Below, piece after piece: positions 50,868-59,078 of a stretch of 64,000 nt of DNA (position 1 is the first letter of the stretch; each line of letters starts with the position of its first letter). The notes beneath the pieces are model-generated. The model worked only from the letters and a program-made list of their open reading frames with translations. It had not been told where the DNA came from and searched no databases. This DNA is from JAGPUQ01 sp036961295 (GTDB lineage Bacteria > Pseudomonadota > Gammaproteobacteria > Pseudomonadales > Porticoccaceae). The translations under genes and the position numbers were made by a program. The stretch covers positions 682,001 through 746,000 of the forward strand of contig JBALVX010000001.1 in assembly GCA_036961295.1 (NCBI GenBank), in the 5' to 3' direction.

Positions 50868-52505
50868 ATGACTAATCAAAACGAGAAGATACTGGACGCA
50901 GTTGTCGTCGGCACCGGTATGGCCGGTCTTTATATGATCAAACGCCTGAATGACCGAGGTATGAATATCCAGGCAATTGAAGCAGGGTCTGGAGTTGGCG
51001 GTGCCTGGTACTGGAACCGCTACCCCGGTTGTCGCGCGGATTTGCCCATCATTGAATACTCCTACTCTTTCTCTAAAGAGCTGGAGCAAGAGTGGGATTG
51101 GACGGAAGTGATGGCCGGGCAACCCGAAATCGAGCGCTATCTAAACCACACCGCGGACAAATTTGACCTGCGTAAGGATATTAAATTCAACACCAAGGTG
51201 ACGGATGCTATCTACGACGAGGCCGCTAATCTTTGGACGGTGAAAACCGACCAGGGTGATACCTATACCTGTAAATACTGCATTATGGCGACCGGCTGCT
51301 TGAATGAACCCAACTATCCAAATTTCAACAATGCGGATTCATTTGCTGGGGACGTCTACCACACCGCCCAATGGCCAAGAGAGGGCGTTGATTTGACCGG
51401 TAAGCGCGTCGCCATCATCGGTTGCGGTTCATCTGGCGTGCAAGCCATCCCCCAAATCGCTAAGCAGGCGAAACAATTAATTGCCTTCCAGCGTAGCCCG
51501 GTTTATACATTTCCCGCTAAAAACGCCCCAATGAAACCGGAGTTTCTCGCCCAGGCCAAAGTTGACTACGAGGAAATTCGCGAACGACAGCACAACAGCG
51601 AAATGGGTATCGCAAATTACAATGGACCAAAGAAAGCTAAAGGTCCTAATAAGCCTAGGCCGAGCAAAAAAATTCTGGATATCACGCCAGAACAACGTAA
51701 ACAGGAGATTAAAGATTTTGGTATCAATGTATTGTCCCTGTACGTGGATACCTACTTTAATCCTGAAGCCAATGAGATAGCTTGTGAGTTATATCGCGAG
51801 CACCTGCAAGAAACACTTGGCGACGCGCAAAAAGCCGAGGCCTTATCGCCCAAAAATTATCCCTTGCACTGTAAGCGTCCGGTCATTGATACCGAATATT
51901 ATTCAGCGTTCAAGCAGGACAACGTGTCTATCGTCGATCTGCGTGAAACTTCCGTGGAGGAAGTGACGCCTACAGGTCTGCGTACCAGTGATGCTGAATA
52001 TCAATTCGATGTGTTGGTGTACGCCACTGGTTTTGACGCCATGACGGGTACCATTAAACGTCTGAATATTCGTGGTCGCGACAACAAGCTGCTGGCTGAC
52101 GAATGGAAAGAGGGCCCGCGCATGTACATGGGCTTACAAAGTGTCGGCTTCCCCAACTTCTTTACCGTTACTGGCCCCGGTAGTCCCTCAGTGGTGAGTA
52201 ACGTTCTGCACTCCATTGAGCAGCATGTGGAATGGATAGATAACTGCATTGAATATTTGCGGGAAAACAACATCAAAACCATTGAGCCGAAATTAGAAGC
52301 TCAGGACGCCTGGGTTGAGCACGTGAACAAGGCGGCGGAAGGCTCGATGATGAGTGCGCCCAGCTGTAATTCCTGGTACCTCGGTACTAATATCGAGGGC
52401 AAACCACGGGGCTTTATGCCGTATTTGGCGGGGACTAAAACTTATCGCGAAGAGTGTGAAGAGGTGGTTGCCAACGGCTACGAAGGCTTTGCGCTAGAAG
52501 CGTAA
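50868..52505 (+). CDS. Baeyer-Villiger-type flavin monooxygenase
   Basis: The 545-residue protein has two Rossmann motifs (GTGMAGLYM near residue 15 and IGCGSSGVQAI after ~180) and the Baeyer-Villiger fingerprint FxGxxxHTxxWP as FAGDVYHTAQWP between them. EAGSGVGGAWYWNRYPGCRAD is also typical of cyclohexanone monooxygenase relatives. These enzymes use NADPH and FAD to turn ketones into esters or lactones. The substrate cannot be told. It is the last gene before the tRNA-Pro remnant and shows no partner gene except the esterase-like hydrolase upstream, which could act on an ester product. Confidence 0.93.
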   Translation: MTNQNEKILDAVVVGTGMAGLYMIKRLNDRGMNIQAIEAGSGVGGAWYWNRYPGCRADLPIIEYSYSFSKELEQEWDWTEVMAGQPEIERYLNHTADKFDLRKDIKFNTKVTDAIYDEAANLWTVKTDQGDTYTCKYCIMATGCLNEPNYPNFNNADSFAGDVYHTAQWPREGVDLTGKRVAIIGCGSSGVQAIPQIAKQAKQLIAFQRSPVYTFPAKNAPMKPEFLAQAKVDYEEIRERQHNSEMGIANYNGPKKAKGPNKPRPSKKILDITPEQRKQEIKDFGINVLSLYVDTYFNPEANEIACELYREHLQETLGDAQKAEALSPKNYPLHCKRPVIDTEYYSAFKQDNVSIVDLRETSVEEVTPTGLRTSDAEYQFDVLVYATGFDAMTGTIKRLNIRGRDNKLLADEWKEGPRMYMGLQSVGFPNFFTVTGPGSPSVVSNVLHSIEQHVEWIDNCIEYLRENNIKTIEPKLEAQDAWVEHVNKAAEGSMMSAPSCNSWYLGTNIEGKPRGFMPYLAGTKTYREECEEVVANGYEGFALEA

Positions 52506-52544
52506 TGACTGACGAAGGCTATTAGCAGAACAGATCGATACATC

Positions 52545-52602
52545 TGCTGGCGGCCATGTTTCCCGGTGGAGAGCATGGTCGGAGAAACAGGATTCGAACC
52601 TG
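52545..52602 (-). repeat. tRNA-Pro 3'-end remnant, left attachment-like repeat
   Basis: Minus-strand bases corresponding to the T arm, 3' acceptor strand and CCA of tRNA-Pro occur at 52576-52602; homology continues 31 nt further past the CCA, to 52545. The 5' two-thirds of the tRNA are missing, so it is not a functional gene. It matches 56819-56876. Confidence 0.85.
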
Positions 52603-52659
52603 GCCAGTTCACGATTGAGGACGCGATTCTCATCAATGAACGTTTATTCAGCCTCATTG

Positions 52660-53640
52660 TTATTCAACCGATGTTAAATAGTCGGTGCTAACGCCTCGAT
52701 TCGCGTGGTTTGGCGATGCTCCGTTTTCCGAACGCCGATAGGCTGCTGGCGATGTTCCGATATAGCGCTTAAAGGCTTTAGAGAACGTTGCGTCGGACTC
52801 ATAGCCGACGCGATCAGCGGCTTGCGGAATATTAAGCCCCTCAGTGCGGAGATAGTACGCGGCACGATGCATGCGCCATCGGGTCAAGTATTGCATGGGG
52901 GTTTCCCCCACGAGTGTTTTAAATCGGCCGGAGAAAGCCGAGCGCGACATGCCCACACCACTAGCCATTTCGCCGATGCTCCAGAATTTTTCGGGTTTCT
53001 CATGGATAAGTTCAAGGGCACCGCCAATGCGCGGGTCGCGCAGTGCGCCCAGCCACCCGGACTGGTCGGCAGGTAGAGACTCCACATAGCTGCGAATGAC
53101 CTGAATAAACAACACGCCACCTAATCGATCCATCAAGGCCGAGGAGCCTATTCTATCGGCACGGATCTCTTCGGATATTAGCCGCGATGTCACCTCTAGC
53201 CATTCACTGGTGCCGCCCACCCCACTCTTAACATGAATCAGCGGCGGCAATTGAGACAGCAGTGGGTGCATTTCACCTTGATCGAAGGTCAACCGACCGC
53301 ACGCCAGTGAGGTTATGGCGCCGCCCCCGCCCGCGCGCATTAGTTCGGGTTTGCGTAAGGGGCTGCCAACCATCAAGTCGGTAAATTTTGTGACCGGTGC
53401 GCCCGGATCGCTCTGGAGAGTATGGGTGTGCCCGTGCGGCATCATCATAAGGTCGCCGGTGGCAATAGGAACGGGGGCTTCACCCTCAAGAGTGATAAAG
53501 CCATGGCCGCTCAAGATCATGTGAAAAACGGGCGCGCTCATCCCTTCCGTAGACGCCCCCCAGGGGGCACTAAACTCGGCGCGGCCCAAGAGGGTTCCGG
53601 AAAGATGCACTGAGTGCAAAATGTCGCTGAGTACGTCCAT
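52660..53640 (-). CDS. AraC-family transcriptional regulator
   Basis: The 326-residue protein has an N-terminal cupin-like sensing domain (MDVLSDILHSVHLSGTLLGRAEFSAPWG, then HMILSGHGFI and GDLMMMPHGHTHTL) of the type found in the Cupin_6 AraC group. The C-terminal AraC DNA-binding domain (about 215-315) holds two helix-turn-helix units: WSIGEMASGVGMSRSAFSGRF and LNIPQAADRVGYESDATFSKAFKRYIGTSPAAYRR. It is divergent from the DUF1326-sulfurtransferase-DUF2182 genes, 193 nt apart, so it probably controls them. The effector is unknown. Confidence 0.92.
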   Translation of the reverse strand: MDVLSDILHSVHLSGTLLGRAEFSAPWGASTEGMSAPVFHMILSGHGFITLEGEAPVPIATGDLMMMPHGHTHTLQSDPGAPVTKFTDLMVGSPLRKPELMRAGGGGAITSLACGRLTFDQGEMHPLLSQLPPLIHVKSGVGGTSEWLEVTSRLISEEIRADRIGSSALMDRLGGVLFIQVIRSYVESLPADQSGWLGALRDPRIGGALELIHEKPEKFWSIGEMASGVGMSRSAFSGRFKTLVGETPMQYLTRWRMHRAAYYLRTEGLNIPQAADRVGYESDATFSKAFKRYIGTSPAAYRRSENGASPNHANRGVSTDYLTSVE

Positions 53641-53833
53641 TACCTAAAACTCCTATCTGTTTGTACGCTGCGCCATGAACATTGCCTTATGCGCCATGGT
53701 AACACCAGAAAACATCTGATTATATGAGCTCTAGTTAGTTAACCCACCTGAAGCCGTCACGTCAATATCAATACTTGGCATGCATGGATCAGGTGACAAA
53801 ACGACAATGGACAAACAATAACGGGGGTGTCAC

Positions 53834-54439
53834 ATGACGACGAACTGGGAGCTTGAAGGACAGTATTTTGAGGCTTGTAATTGCGATGTCGCTTGCCCTT
53901 GTGTGTTTTTGAGCGCCCCGACAATGGGGGAGTGCAAGGTGCTAATTGGCTGGCACATTAATACAGGTGCATACGGCGACATTGCGTTAGACGGACTCAA
54001 TATCCTCAGGGCGATCCACACGCCGGGGCACATGCTAGAGATGAATTGGAATGCTGCCCTTTACTTAGACGACAGGGCTAGCGAAGCTCAAACCGATGCG
54101 CTGACACAGATATTTACCGGTCAGGCCGGGGGCAGCCCGTCGAAGCTCGCGGCGCACATCAGCAATGATCTGGGGGTCAGTAGCCTGCCAATTATATTTG
54201 AGGCCGACGGTAAGAAACGCTCCATTTCCATCCCCGATATCGCCGACGTCGAGATCGCGGCAATCATCGGTCAGGGGGAAGGTGATGTCACCATTAGCGG
54301 CCATCCCCTTTGTGTTGCCCCGGGCAACACGGTCATCGTCGCGCGGTCCCATCACCTGACGTACACCGACCACAATATGAATTGGGAGATCAACGAGAAG
54401 ACTGCCTTCTTCTCGCCCTTTAAATATGTGGGAGCATAG
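53834..54439 (+). CDS. DUF1326 protein with Cys-rich motif
   Basis: The 201-residue soluble protein begins with ELEGQYFEACNCDVACPCVF, giving Cys15, Cys17, Cys21 and Cys23 (CxCxxxCxC), typical of DUF1326. Further family segments are GWHINTGAYGDIALDGLNI, LEMNWNAALYLDDRAS and IFTGQAGG. The Cys arrangement suggests metal binding, but this has not been shown for the family. In many bacteria DUF1326 genes lie beside DUF2182 genes, as here (third gene downstream), which points to a shared process. No signal peptide is seen. Confidence 0.88.
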   Translation: MTTNWELEGQYFEACNCDVACPCVFLSAPTMGECKVLIGWHINTGAYGDIALDGLNILRAIHTPGHMLEMNWNAALYLDDRASEAQTDALTQIFTGQAGGSPSKLAAHISNDLGVSSLPIIFEADGKKRSISIPDIADVEIAAIIGQGEGDVTISGHPLCVAPGNTVIVARSHHLTYTDHNMNWEINEKTAFFSPFKYVGA

Positions 54440-54688
54440 GACAATCACCAGGCACGTGGAAAAACAAAGATCCGGCGGCCTTCATGATCGTTTCACAACT
54501 GAGAACCAGGGAGGCAAGAACTTCTCTTCATGCTTGCGAATTATCTGCCTGACGTATCTATGTGAGCGCGTGACGTGTCGATGTGCGAGAACTTTTCGCC
54601 GTAATCGCAAGGAACGATCCAGAACGGCTTTTCACACCTGATGTATCAGTACCCCTTCATTCACCCGAAAAAATAAAAGGATATAACC

Positions 54689-55570
54689 ATGAAAACCTAC
54701 CCTAAACACCTCGTCGAAACAGAGTGGCTTGAACAACACCAAGACGATCCAAAGTTGCGCATCTTTGAATGTACCGTGAACAATATGATGAACTCCGATC
54801 CGGTGCAGAGCAAAACACGTCCGTTCGTCTTTGAAACAGATCGCGCGAACTACATCGAAAAACATATTCCGGGTGCAGGCTATATCGACATTCTGGCCGA
54901 TTTGTCTGACGTGGCATCTGACCTACCTATGATGCGGCCATCCGCGGAGCAATTCACGGCTGCCATGGAAAAGTACGGCATCAGCAACGATAGCTTTGTC
55001 GTGCTCTACAGTACGCCCGGCCAATGGGCCGCACGGGTGTGGTGGCTGATGCGTTCGTTCGGCTTCGACAACGTCGTTATTTTGAACGGTGGTCTATCTA
55101 AATGGACTGCCGAAGGACGGGCCATCTCAAATGAGTTGTGCACCTACGCACCGGGTAGTTTCACGGCCACCCCTCAGCCTGCGACCTTCGTCGGTAAAAA
55201 CGATGTTCTGGCAGCCCTTGATGATGCTGAGACCACCCTCATCAACGCATTGCCGGCGATAATGCACACTGGCGAAGGCGGCGGTGTATTTGGTCGCAAG
55301 GGCCATATTTCCGGCAGTACCAATGTACCGTTCGGATCGTTGCACGACCCAGATACCGACGCCTACCTGCCCGCCGTAGAGCTTGAGCATATTTTTGATT
55401 CTGTCGGTGCGAGTAACGCAAATCGGATCATCTTGTATTGTGGTGCGGGGATTGGCTCAACCAATCTTGCGTTCGTACTCAATATGCTTGGTCACGATAA
55501 TGTCGCCGTCTATGACGCGTCGCTTTCGGAATGGGGTATTGATGCATCCCTGCCCATGGAAATTGGCTAA
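54689..55570 (+). CDS. Two-domain rhodanese-type sulfurtransferase
   Basis: The 293-residue protein has two rhodanese domains. The N-terminal one (about 8-145) has GAGYIDILADLSD and VVLYSTPGQWAARVWWLMRSFG but a Ser or Thr where an active Cys would be. The C-terminal one (~165-285) ends with ILYCGAGIGSTNLAFVL, with the catalytic Cys251 in a CGAGIG loop. The usual LVDAR segment is replaced by LINALPA, so substrate handling may differ. 3-Mercaptopyruvate or thiosulfate sulfurtransferase are the likely activities. AAGGA precedes the ATG. It sits between DUF1326 and DUF2182 genes. Confidence 0.88.
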   Translation: MKTYPKHLVETEWLEQHQDDPKLRIFECTVNNMMNSDPVQSKTRPFVFETDRANYIEKHIPGAGYIDILADLSDVASDLPMMRPSAEQFTAAMEKYGISNDSFVVLYSTPGQWAARVWWLMRSFGFDNVVILNGGLSKWTAEGRAISNELCTYAPGSFTATPQPATFVGKNDVLAALDDAETTLINALPAIMHTGEGGGVFGRKGHISGSTNVPFGSLHDPDTDAYLPAVELEHIFDSVGASNANRIILYCGAGIGSTNLAFVLNMLGHDNVAVYDASLSEWGIDASLPMEIG

Positions 55571-55590
55571 AGCATAGGCCGGGGCACATT

Positions 55591-56388
55591 ATGCCAACCA
55601 ATAGCTACCAATCCGTACTGCGTCGTGACCGCTGGATCGTATTAGCTGGACTTGTCAGCATCACGGCACTGGCGTGGCTTTACGTCACAGACATGGCCAT
55701 CGATATGGACGGTATAATGAACATGCCCACGTCGGGCGATGTCCTGACAATGACGCGCAGCGTTCACTGGACCGCGTCAAATTTTGTCCTGACTTCTGTC
55801 ATGTGGGTGGTGATGATGGTCGGCATGATGGTGCCGGGCGCCAGCCCTATGATTTTAATGTTTACAAAAGTTAACCATAAGCAGCGCGAAAACGATGAGC
55901 CGTTTGTGCCCACCGTAATATTCGTAGCCGGCTATATAACGATTTGGTCGGTATACAGCGTGGCTGCTGCGGGGTTGCAATTGGGTTTGCAGGATGCGGA
56001 CCTCTTATCGCCGATACTCACTAGCACGAGTGCCATTTACAGCGGGATCACGCTTGTTGTTGTGGGTCTCTATCAGTTGACGACTATAAAAAATGCCTGC
56101 CTGCGGCACTGTCAAACGCCGCTAAGTTTCTTAACGACGAGTTGGCGCGATGGCTATAGCGGTGCGTTTCGCATGGGCCTTTCTCATGGTGCTTTCTGTG
56201 TCGGGTGCTGTTGGGCGCTGATGGCATTGTTGTTTGTTGGTGGGGTAATGAATGTGTTGTGGGGCGTCGCAATTACAATTTTTGTGTTCGCAGAAAAGCT
56301 CATGCAGCCCGGGCCGATGTTCCCGCGAATCTCCGGTGGGATGTTGGTTGCCTGGGGAATCTGGACCGTGGCGATGGCTGGGCATTGA
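55591..56388 (+). CDS. DUF2182 multi-pass membrane protein, possible metal-binding
   Basis: The 265-residue protein has about seven membrane helices. Family motifs are MWVVMMVGMMVPGASPMILMF (71-91, Met-rich) and GLSHGAFCVGCCWALM (196-211) with His199, Cys203, Cys206 and Cys207, plus Cys170 and Cys174 in ACLRHC. DUF2182 (COG5486) is described as a predicted metal-binding integral membrane protein; a role in copper handling is plausible from the Met and Cys content but unproven. It starts 20 nt after the sulfurtransferase stop and completes the three-gene set. Confidence 0.9.
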   Translation: MPTNSYQSVLRRDRWIVLAGLVSITALAWLYVTDMAIDMDGIMNMPTSGDVLTMTRSVHWTASNFVLTSVMWVVMMVGMMVPGASPMILMFTKVNHKQRENDEPFVPTVIFVAGYITIWSVYSVAAAGLQLGLQDADLLSPILTSTSAIYSGITLVVVGLYQLTTIKNACLRHCQTPLSFLTTSWRDGYSGAFRMGLSHGAFCVGCCWALMALLFVGGVMNVLWGVAITIFVFAEKLMQPGPMFPRISGGMLVAWGIWTVAMAGH

Positions 56389-56818
56389 TGTGAAGCTTGG
56401 GGCATAAAATAATTTTTCGACCATAATTTGTTCACGTATACTTATTTGATTGCTGGCCGCAGCTCGAAAGAGACGACAACCGCGACTGGAGTATCAGTAA
56501 GCTCGGCTCCCTCCGAGTGGAGATAAACCCTCGTCTACATACTCACTGGAATCGAAGCCACGGTTGAAGGCGCCACCAATTACGCTCACAGTGTGAGTAC
56601 TGGGACTTGGGTGGTAGGGCTTCTTAATTAGCTTAGTGTGGAACGTTGGAAAGGAAACCCATCGGAGGTTGGTGTGTCTCAGAAAGTGATATCTACTCCG
56701 GTCACGGGATCAAAATGGGTGTTTAGAACAACTTAGTTTCCAGGGCGCGCACGCTGAATTTAACGACAAATTATTCGTATAACAGCAGAGGGCGACAGGC
56801 TAGCTAAACCGTTTTAGA
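56389..56818. other. Non-coding segment between DUF2182 and the tRNA-Pro repeat
   Basis: I see no gene in these 430 bases. Short frames are interrupted in all phases and give no recognisable integrase or transposase fragment. As the tRNA-proximal end of the presumed island, it is where an integrase would be expected, so it may be a degraded remnant. Confidence 0.4.
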
Positions 56819-56876
56819 TGCTGGCGGTCATATTTCCCGGTAAAGAGAGTGGTCGGAGAAACAGGATTTGAACCTG
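56819..56876 (-). repeat. Right attachment-like repeat within tRNA-Pro
   Basis: This is the partner of 52545-52602, identical at 51 of 58 positions. It covers the T arm, 3' acceptor strand and CCA of tRNA-Pro plus 31 nt of downstream sequence. Confidence 0.85.
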
Positions 56877-56926
56877 CGACCCCTGCCTCCCGAAGGTAGT
56901 GCTCTACCAGGCTGAGCTACTCTCCG
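56850..56926 (-). tRNA. tRNA-Pro (anticodon CGG)
   Basis: On the minus strand the sequence starts CGGAGAG and ends TTCTCCG-A-CCA with the CCA encoded. The D arm (GCTC...GAGC) and T arm (CAGGTTCAAATCCTG) are intact. The anticodon loop is TTCGGGA, giving CGG. The anticodon stem CTACC/GGCAG has one A-C mismatch at 29-41. It reads CCG codons and is the integration site of the neighbouring island. Confidence 0.95.
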
Positions 56927-57150
56927 CTTTTGATGTGTTGGTCTTGTTTTTACTTTAATTAGTTTATCGATAAAATATATTTTGGTTGTTGTCGAGTCGT
57001 GGATCAGGTAGTTAAGCAAGCGTGTGATTTAATTTTTAAATTTACGATCGAGATCAGGGTAAGTTAGTGGTGCAGAAAGTTAGTTTGAAAAAAACCAGAT
57101 TAAATTTTTTCTTATCGTGGATATGTGGTCCCGGTAAAGCACAATATTTT

Positions 57151-58167
57151 TTAGGGGTCTAAACTATTGACGCTTGAAGAGTTGGATGCCTCAGCTCGCA
57201 CAGCGGCCACATTAGTTAAGAGTTGCCGAAGACTTGTTAATTTTTCTTCAAACCAGAGGAAGGCGTAAGATCTGAGATCTTCAACGCGCTTTGGATTGGT
57301 ATTGTCCAGTTGCATTAACTTTCGTGGCAGAAATCCGTCAACACGCAAGTAGCGCTCGCCGAGTAATTGCTCGCACTGGTGGAAGCTTACGGAGGAACTT
57401 GCGCTCATCATGTAATCCAGTAAACCATTGTTTAGCCAGCCAGCCACGCCCCATTTCCGGGAGGCTTTGCCGATTCGATCCCGATCCTGTTGTCCAAGAT
57501 CATGAACGGGTTTACCGGTACCCAGAGATATGATCCAAAGGTCTTCAAAAGTATGACCGATTGCCAGCGCTTCGGTTATCGCACAAACGCTGGGGTCGTT
57601 AGTAGCTATGGATCCATCAATCAGCCAACGTCGCATGGGGGCAGAGCTATCCACGGTCGGGTAAAGAGTAGGTGCTGCGGTTGATGCATCGCAAATTTCT
57701 GCCAGGGAAGGGTTATAGGAAGCATCGTGACCTCGATTGTTTTTGAAAGTGACTAATTCTCGGTTAATAAAATCGTAGGCCAGTATTAGTAAATGCTTGT
57801 CCTTGATATCGTTGATATGTAAACCCTGGCAAACATCTTCGATATATTGTCGCTTATTGATACCGTCGTATTTCGGTTGGTTTTGCATTCGACCGAGGAG
57901 GCGGTCCCAGATGGATTGATTAAACATATGGGATAAATTCTCAGATGAGTAACTAAAATTAGCTAGCTGCTCCATTGAACCTGCATTCTGAGCGCAGTAT
58001 GTTGCGATTGTCGCGCCTGTGCTAACCCCAGCAAAAAAATCAAAAGAATCGTATACATTGATCCCTGCTTCTTTCTCCAGGTGGTATAGCAGTTGTGCAG
58101 GAATAACGCCTCGGGTTCCGCCGCCGTCGATGGATAAAATCAGAATGGGCCCTAGATCGCTCATCAT
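57151..58167 (-). CDS. Patatin-like phospholipase
   Basis: The 338-residue protein has the patatin hydrolase elements: oxyanion-hole motif SIDGGGTRG (residues 12-20), nucleophile elbow GVSTG with Ser49, and the dyad Asp in IDGS at Asp184. This suggests lipid acyl hydrolase activity. The frame is open to 58272, but ATG 58167 (or the next codon, 58164) follows an AGAGGG site and starts just before the motif, so I use it. No signal peptide or membrane helix. It is divergent from the Dev-like export operon; there is no CD-NTase gene, so it is not a CBASS effector by context. Confidence 0.9.
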   Translation of the reverse strand: MMSDLGPILILSIDGGGTRGVIPAQLLYHLEKEAGINVYDSFDFFAGVSTGATIATYCAQNAGSMEQLANFSYSSENLSHMFNQSIWDRLLGRMQNQPKYDGINKRQYIEDVCQGLHINDIKDKHLLILAYDFINRELVTFKNNRGHDASYNPSLAEICDASTAAPTLYPTVDSSAPMRRWLIDGSIATNDPSVCAITEALAIGHTFEDLWIISLGTGKPVHDLGQQDRDRIGKASRKWGVAGWLNNGLLDYMMSASSSVSFHQCEQLLGERYLRVDGFLPRKLMQLDNTNPKRVEDLRSYAFLWFEEKLTSLRQLLTNVAAVRAEASNSSSVNSLDP

Positions 58168-58313
58168 CTTTCCCTCTGTAGACCTACTACATGATGATCT
58201 TGTTATTGGTGTTTTAATAGATTGGAATGTTCTGATGGATAGAATATAGTTGATTTCAACTAGATGTGCCATTGATACCTATAATATTCACATCAGTTAA
58301 TTTTGGAGATCAC

Positions 58314-59078
58314 ATGCAACGAAATTTTTTGTTTGCGCTGGTAGTTTTATTAGCGTTTATGGCTGTGGGAGTTCAAGCACGCAACGTAACTTGTCTAGGT
58401 AGAATTGAGCCTTTCAACGGTGTGTATAAGCCGGCGGGTCCTTCGGCTGTTTCGGTTGTATCCGAGTTGCGAGTTCTTGAAGGATCGAAAGTAAAAATTG
58501 GTGACGTACTCGCTACTCTCGACGGGTATGCACTGGCAAAGGCTGAGCTCGATCGCGCGAAAGCTGATCTGGATTATGCGCAGTTGGTGATGGGTCGCGA
58601 AAATAAATTACTAAGCGCTACATCACAATCCCGGCGCGACGAGGCTAACTACAATGTTAATGTAAGCAGGGCAGGCCTCGCTGCGGCCAGAGCGCGGCTT
58701 GAGCTTACTCTAGTGCGAGCACCAGTCGGCGGCGAAGTTCTATTAATTCACACGCGTGAAGGTGAGCGTATTACCGAAATGGGTTTGCTGGAATTGGGGC
58801 AGACCGAGAAAATGTATGTTGTTGCAGAAGTCTATGAGACTGATGTCGGGATGATTGCAGTAGGGCAAAACGTAACTATTACCAGTCCAGCGCTGTCTAA
58901 AGTCATGTCTGGAAAGGTTGAGCGCATAGGTAAGACAATCGGCAAGATCGATAGTCTCGCTCTTGATCCTGTAACGAGAACAGATTCAAGGGTTGTCGAG
59001 GTTTTTGTTCTTCTGGATGATTCGCAAGCGGTGGCGAATCTCACTAACCTGCAGGTGCAGGTTGAGATAGGCGGTTAA
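58314..59078 (+). CDS. Periplasmic adaptor of a DevB/HlyD-type ABC exporter
   Basis: The product (254 residues from ATG 58314, which has GGAG upstream; the frame is open to 58266) has a signal peptide (about 1-22, ending GVQA), a biotinyl-lipoyl-like half-motif around ELRVLEGSKVKIGDVLATLDG, a short alpha-hairpin (~75-125) and the second half RAPVGGEVLLIHTREGERI. This is the HlyD-type membrane fusion layout, smaller than usual with a short hairpin. With the FtsX-like permease and ATPase genes that follow, it forms a DevBCA-like exporter, a type known from glycolipid export in heterocyst-forming cyanobacteria. The start of the permease overlaps its stop by 1 nt. Confidence 0.85.
   Translation: MQRNFLFALVVLLAFMAVGVQARNVTCLGRIEPFNGVYKPAGPSAVSVVSELRVLEGSKVKIGDVLATLDGYALAKAELDRAKADLDYAQLVMGRENKLLSATSQSRRDEANYNVNVSRAGLAAARARLELTLVRAPVGGEVLLIHTREGERITEMGLLELGQTEKMYVVAEVYETDVGMIAVGQNVTITSPALSKVMSGKVERIGKTIGKIDSLALDPVTRTDSRVVEVFVLLDDSQAVANLTNLQVQVEIGG

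Larger units (their letters stand above)
52545..56876. mobile_element. Probable tRNA-Pro-integrated island (no integrase left)
   Basis: Two 58-bp direct repeats (51 of 58 identical), 52545-52602 and 56819-56876, bound this segment. The right copy overlaps the 3' third of an intact tRNA-Pro, the left copy has only that third. This is how tRNA-targeting integrative elements sit, between attL and attR. Inside are an AraC regulator, DUF1326, sulfurtransferase and DUF2182 genes and about 430 bp of non-coding DNA next to the tRNA. No integrase, toxin-antitoxin or plasmid gene was found, so the element is either decayed or a product of a different event such as tRNA duplication and gene loss. Confidence 0.6.

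Noticed and set aside
54426..54641. 71-codon frame between DUF1326 and the sulfurtransferase
   Set aside because: It starts inside the DUF1326 gene, is Arg/Cys-rich without pattern, and lacks a ribosome-binding site.
56389..56818. Possible integrase remnant at the tRNA end of the island
   Set aside because: Reading all frames by eye gave no integrase motif such as the tyrosine recombinase R-H-x-x-R box; kept only as an open question.
57151..58272. CBASS-type antiphage effector for the patatin-like protein
   Set aside because: No cyclase (CD-NTase), E1/E2 or other defence gene is nearby, and the neighbours are an exporter operon.
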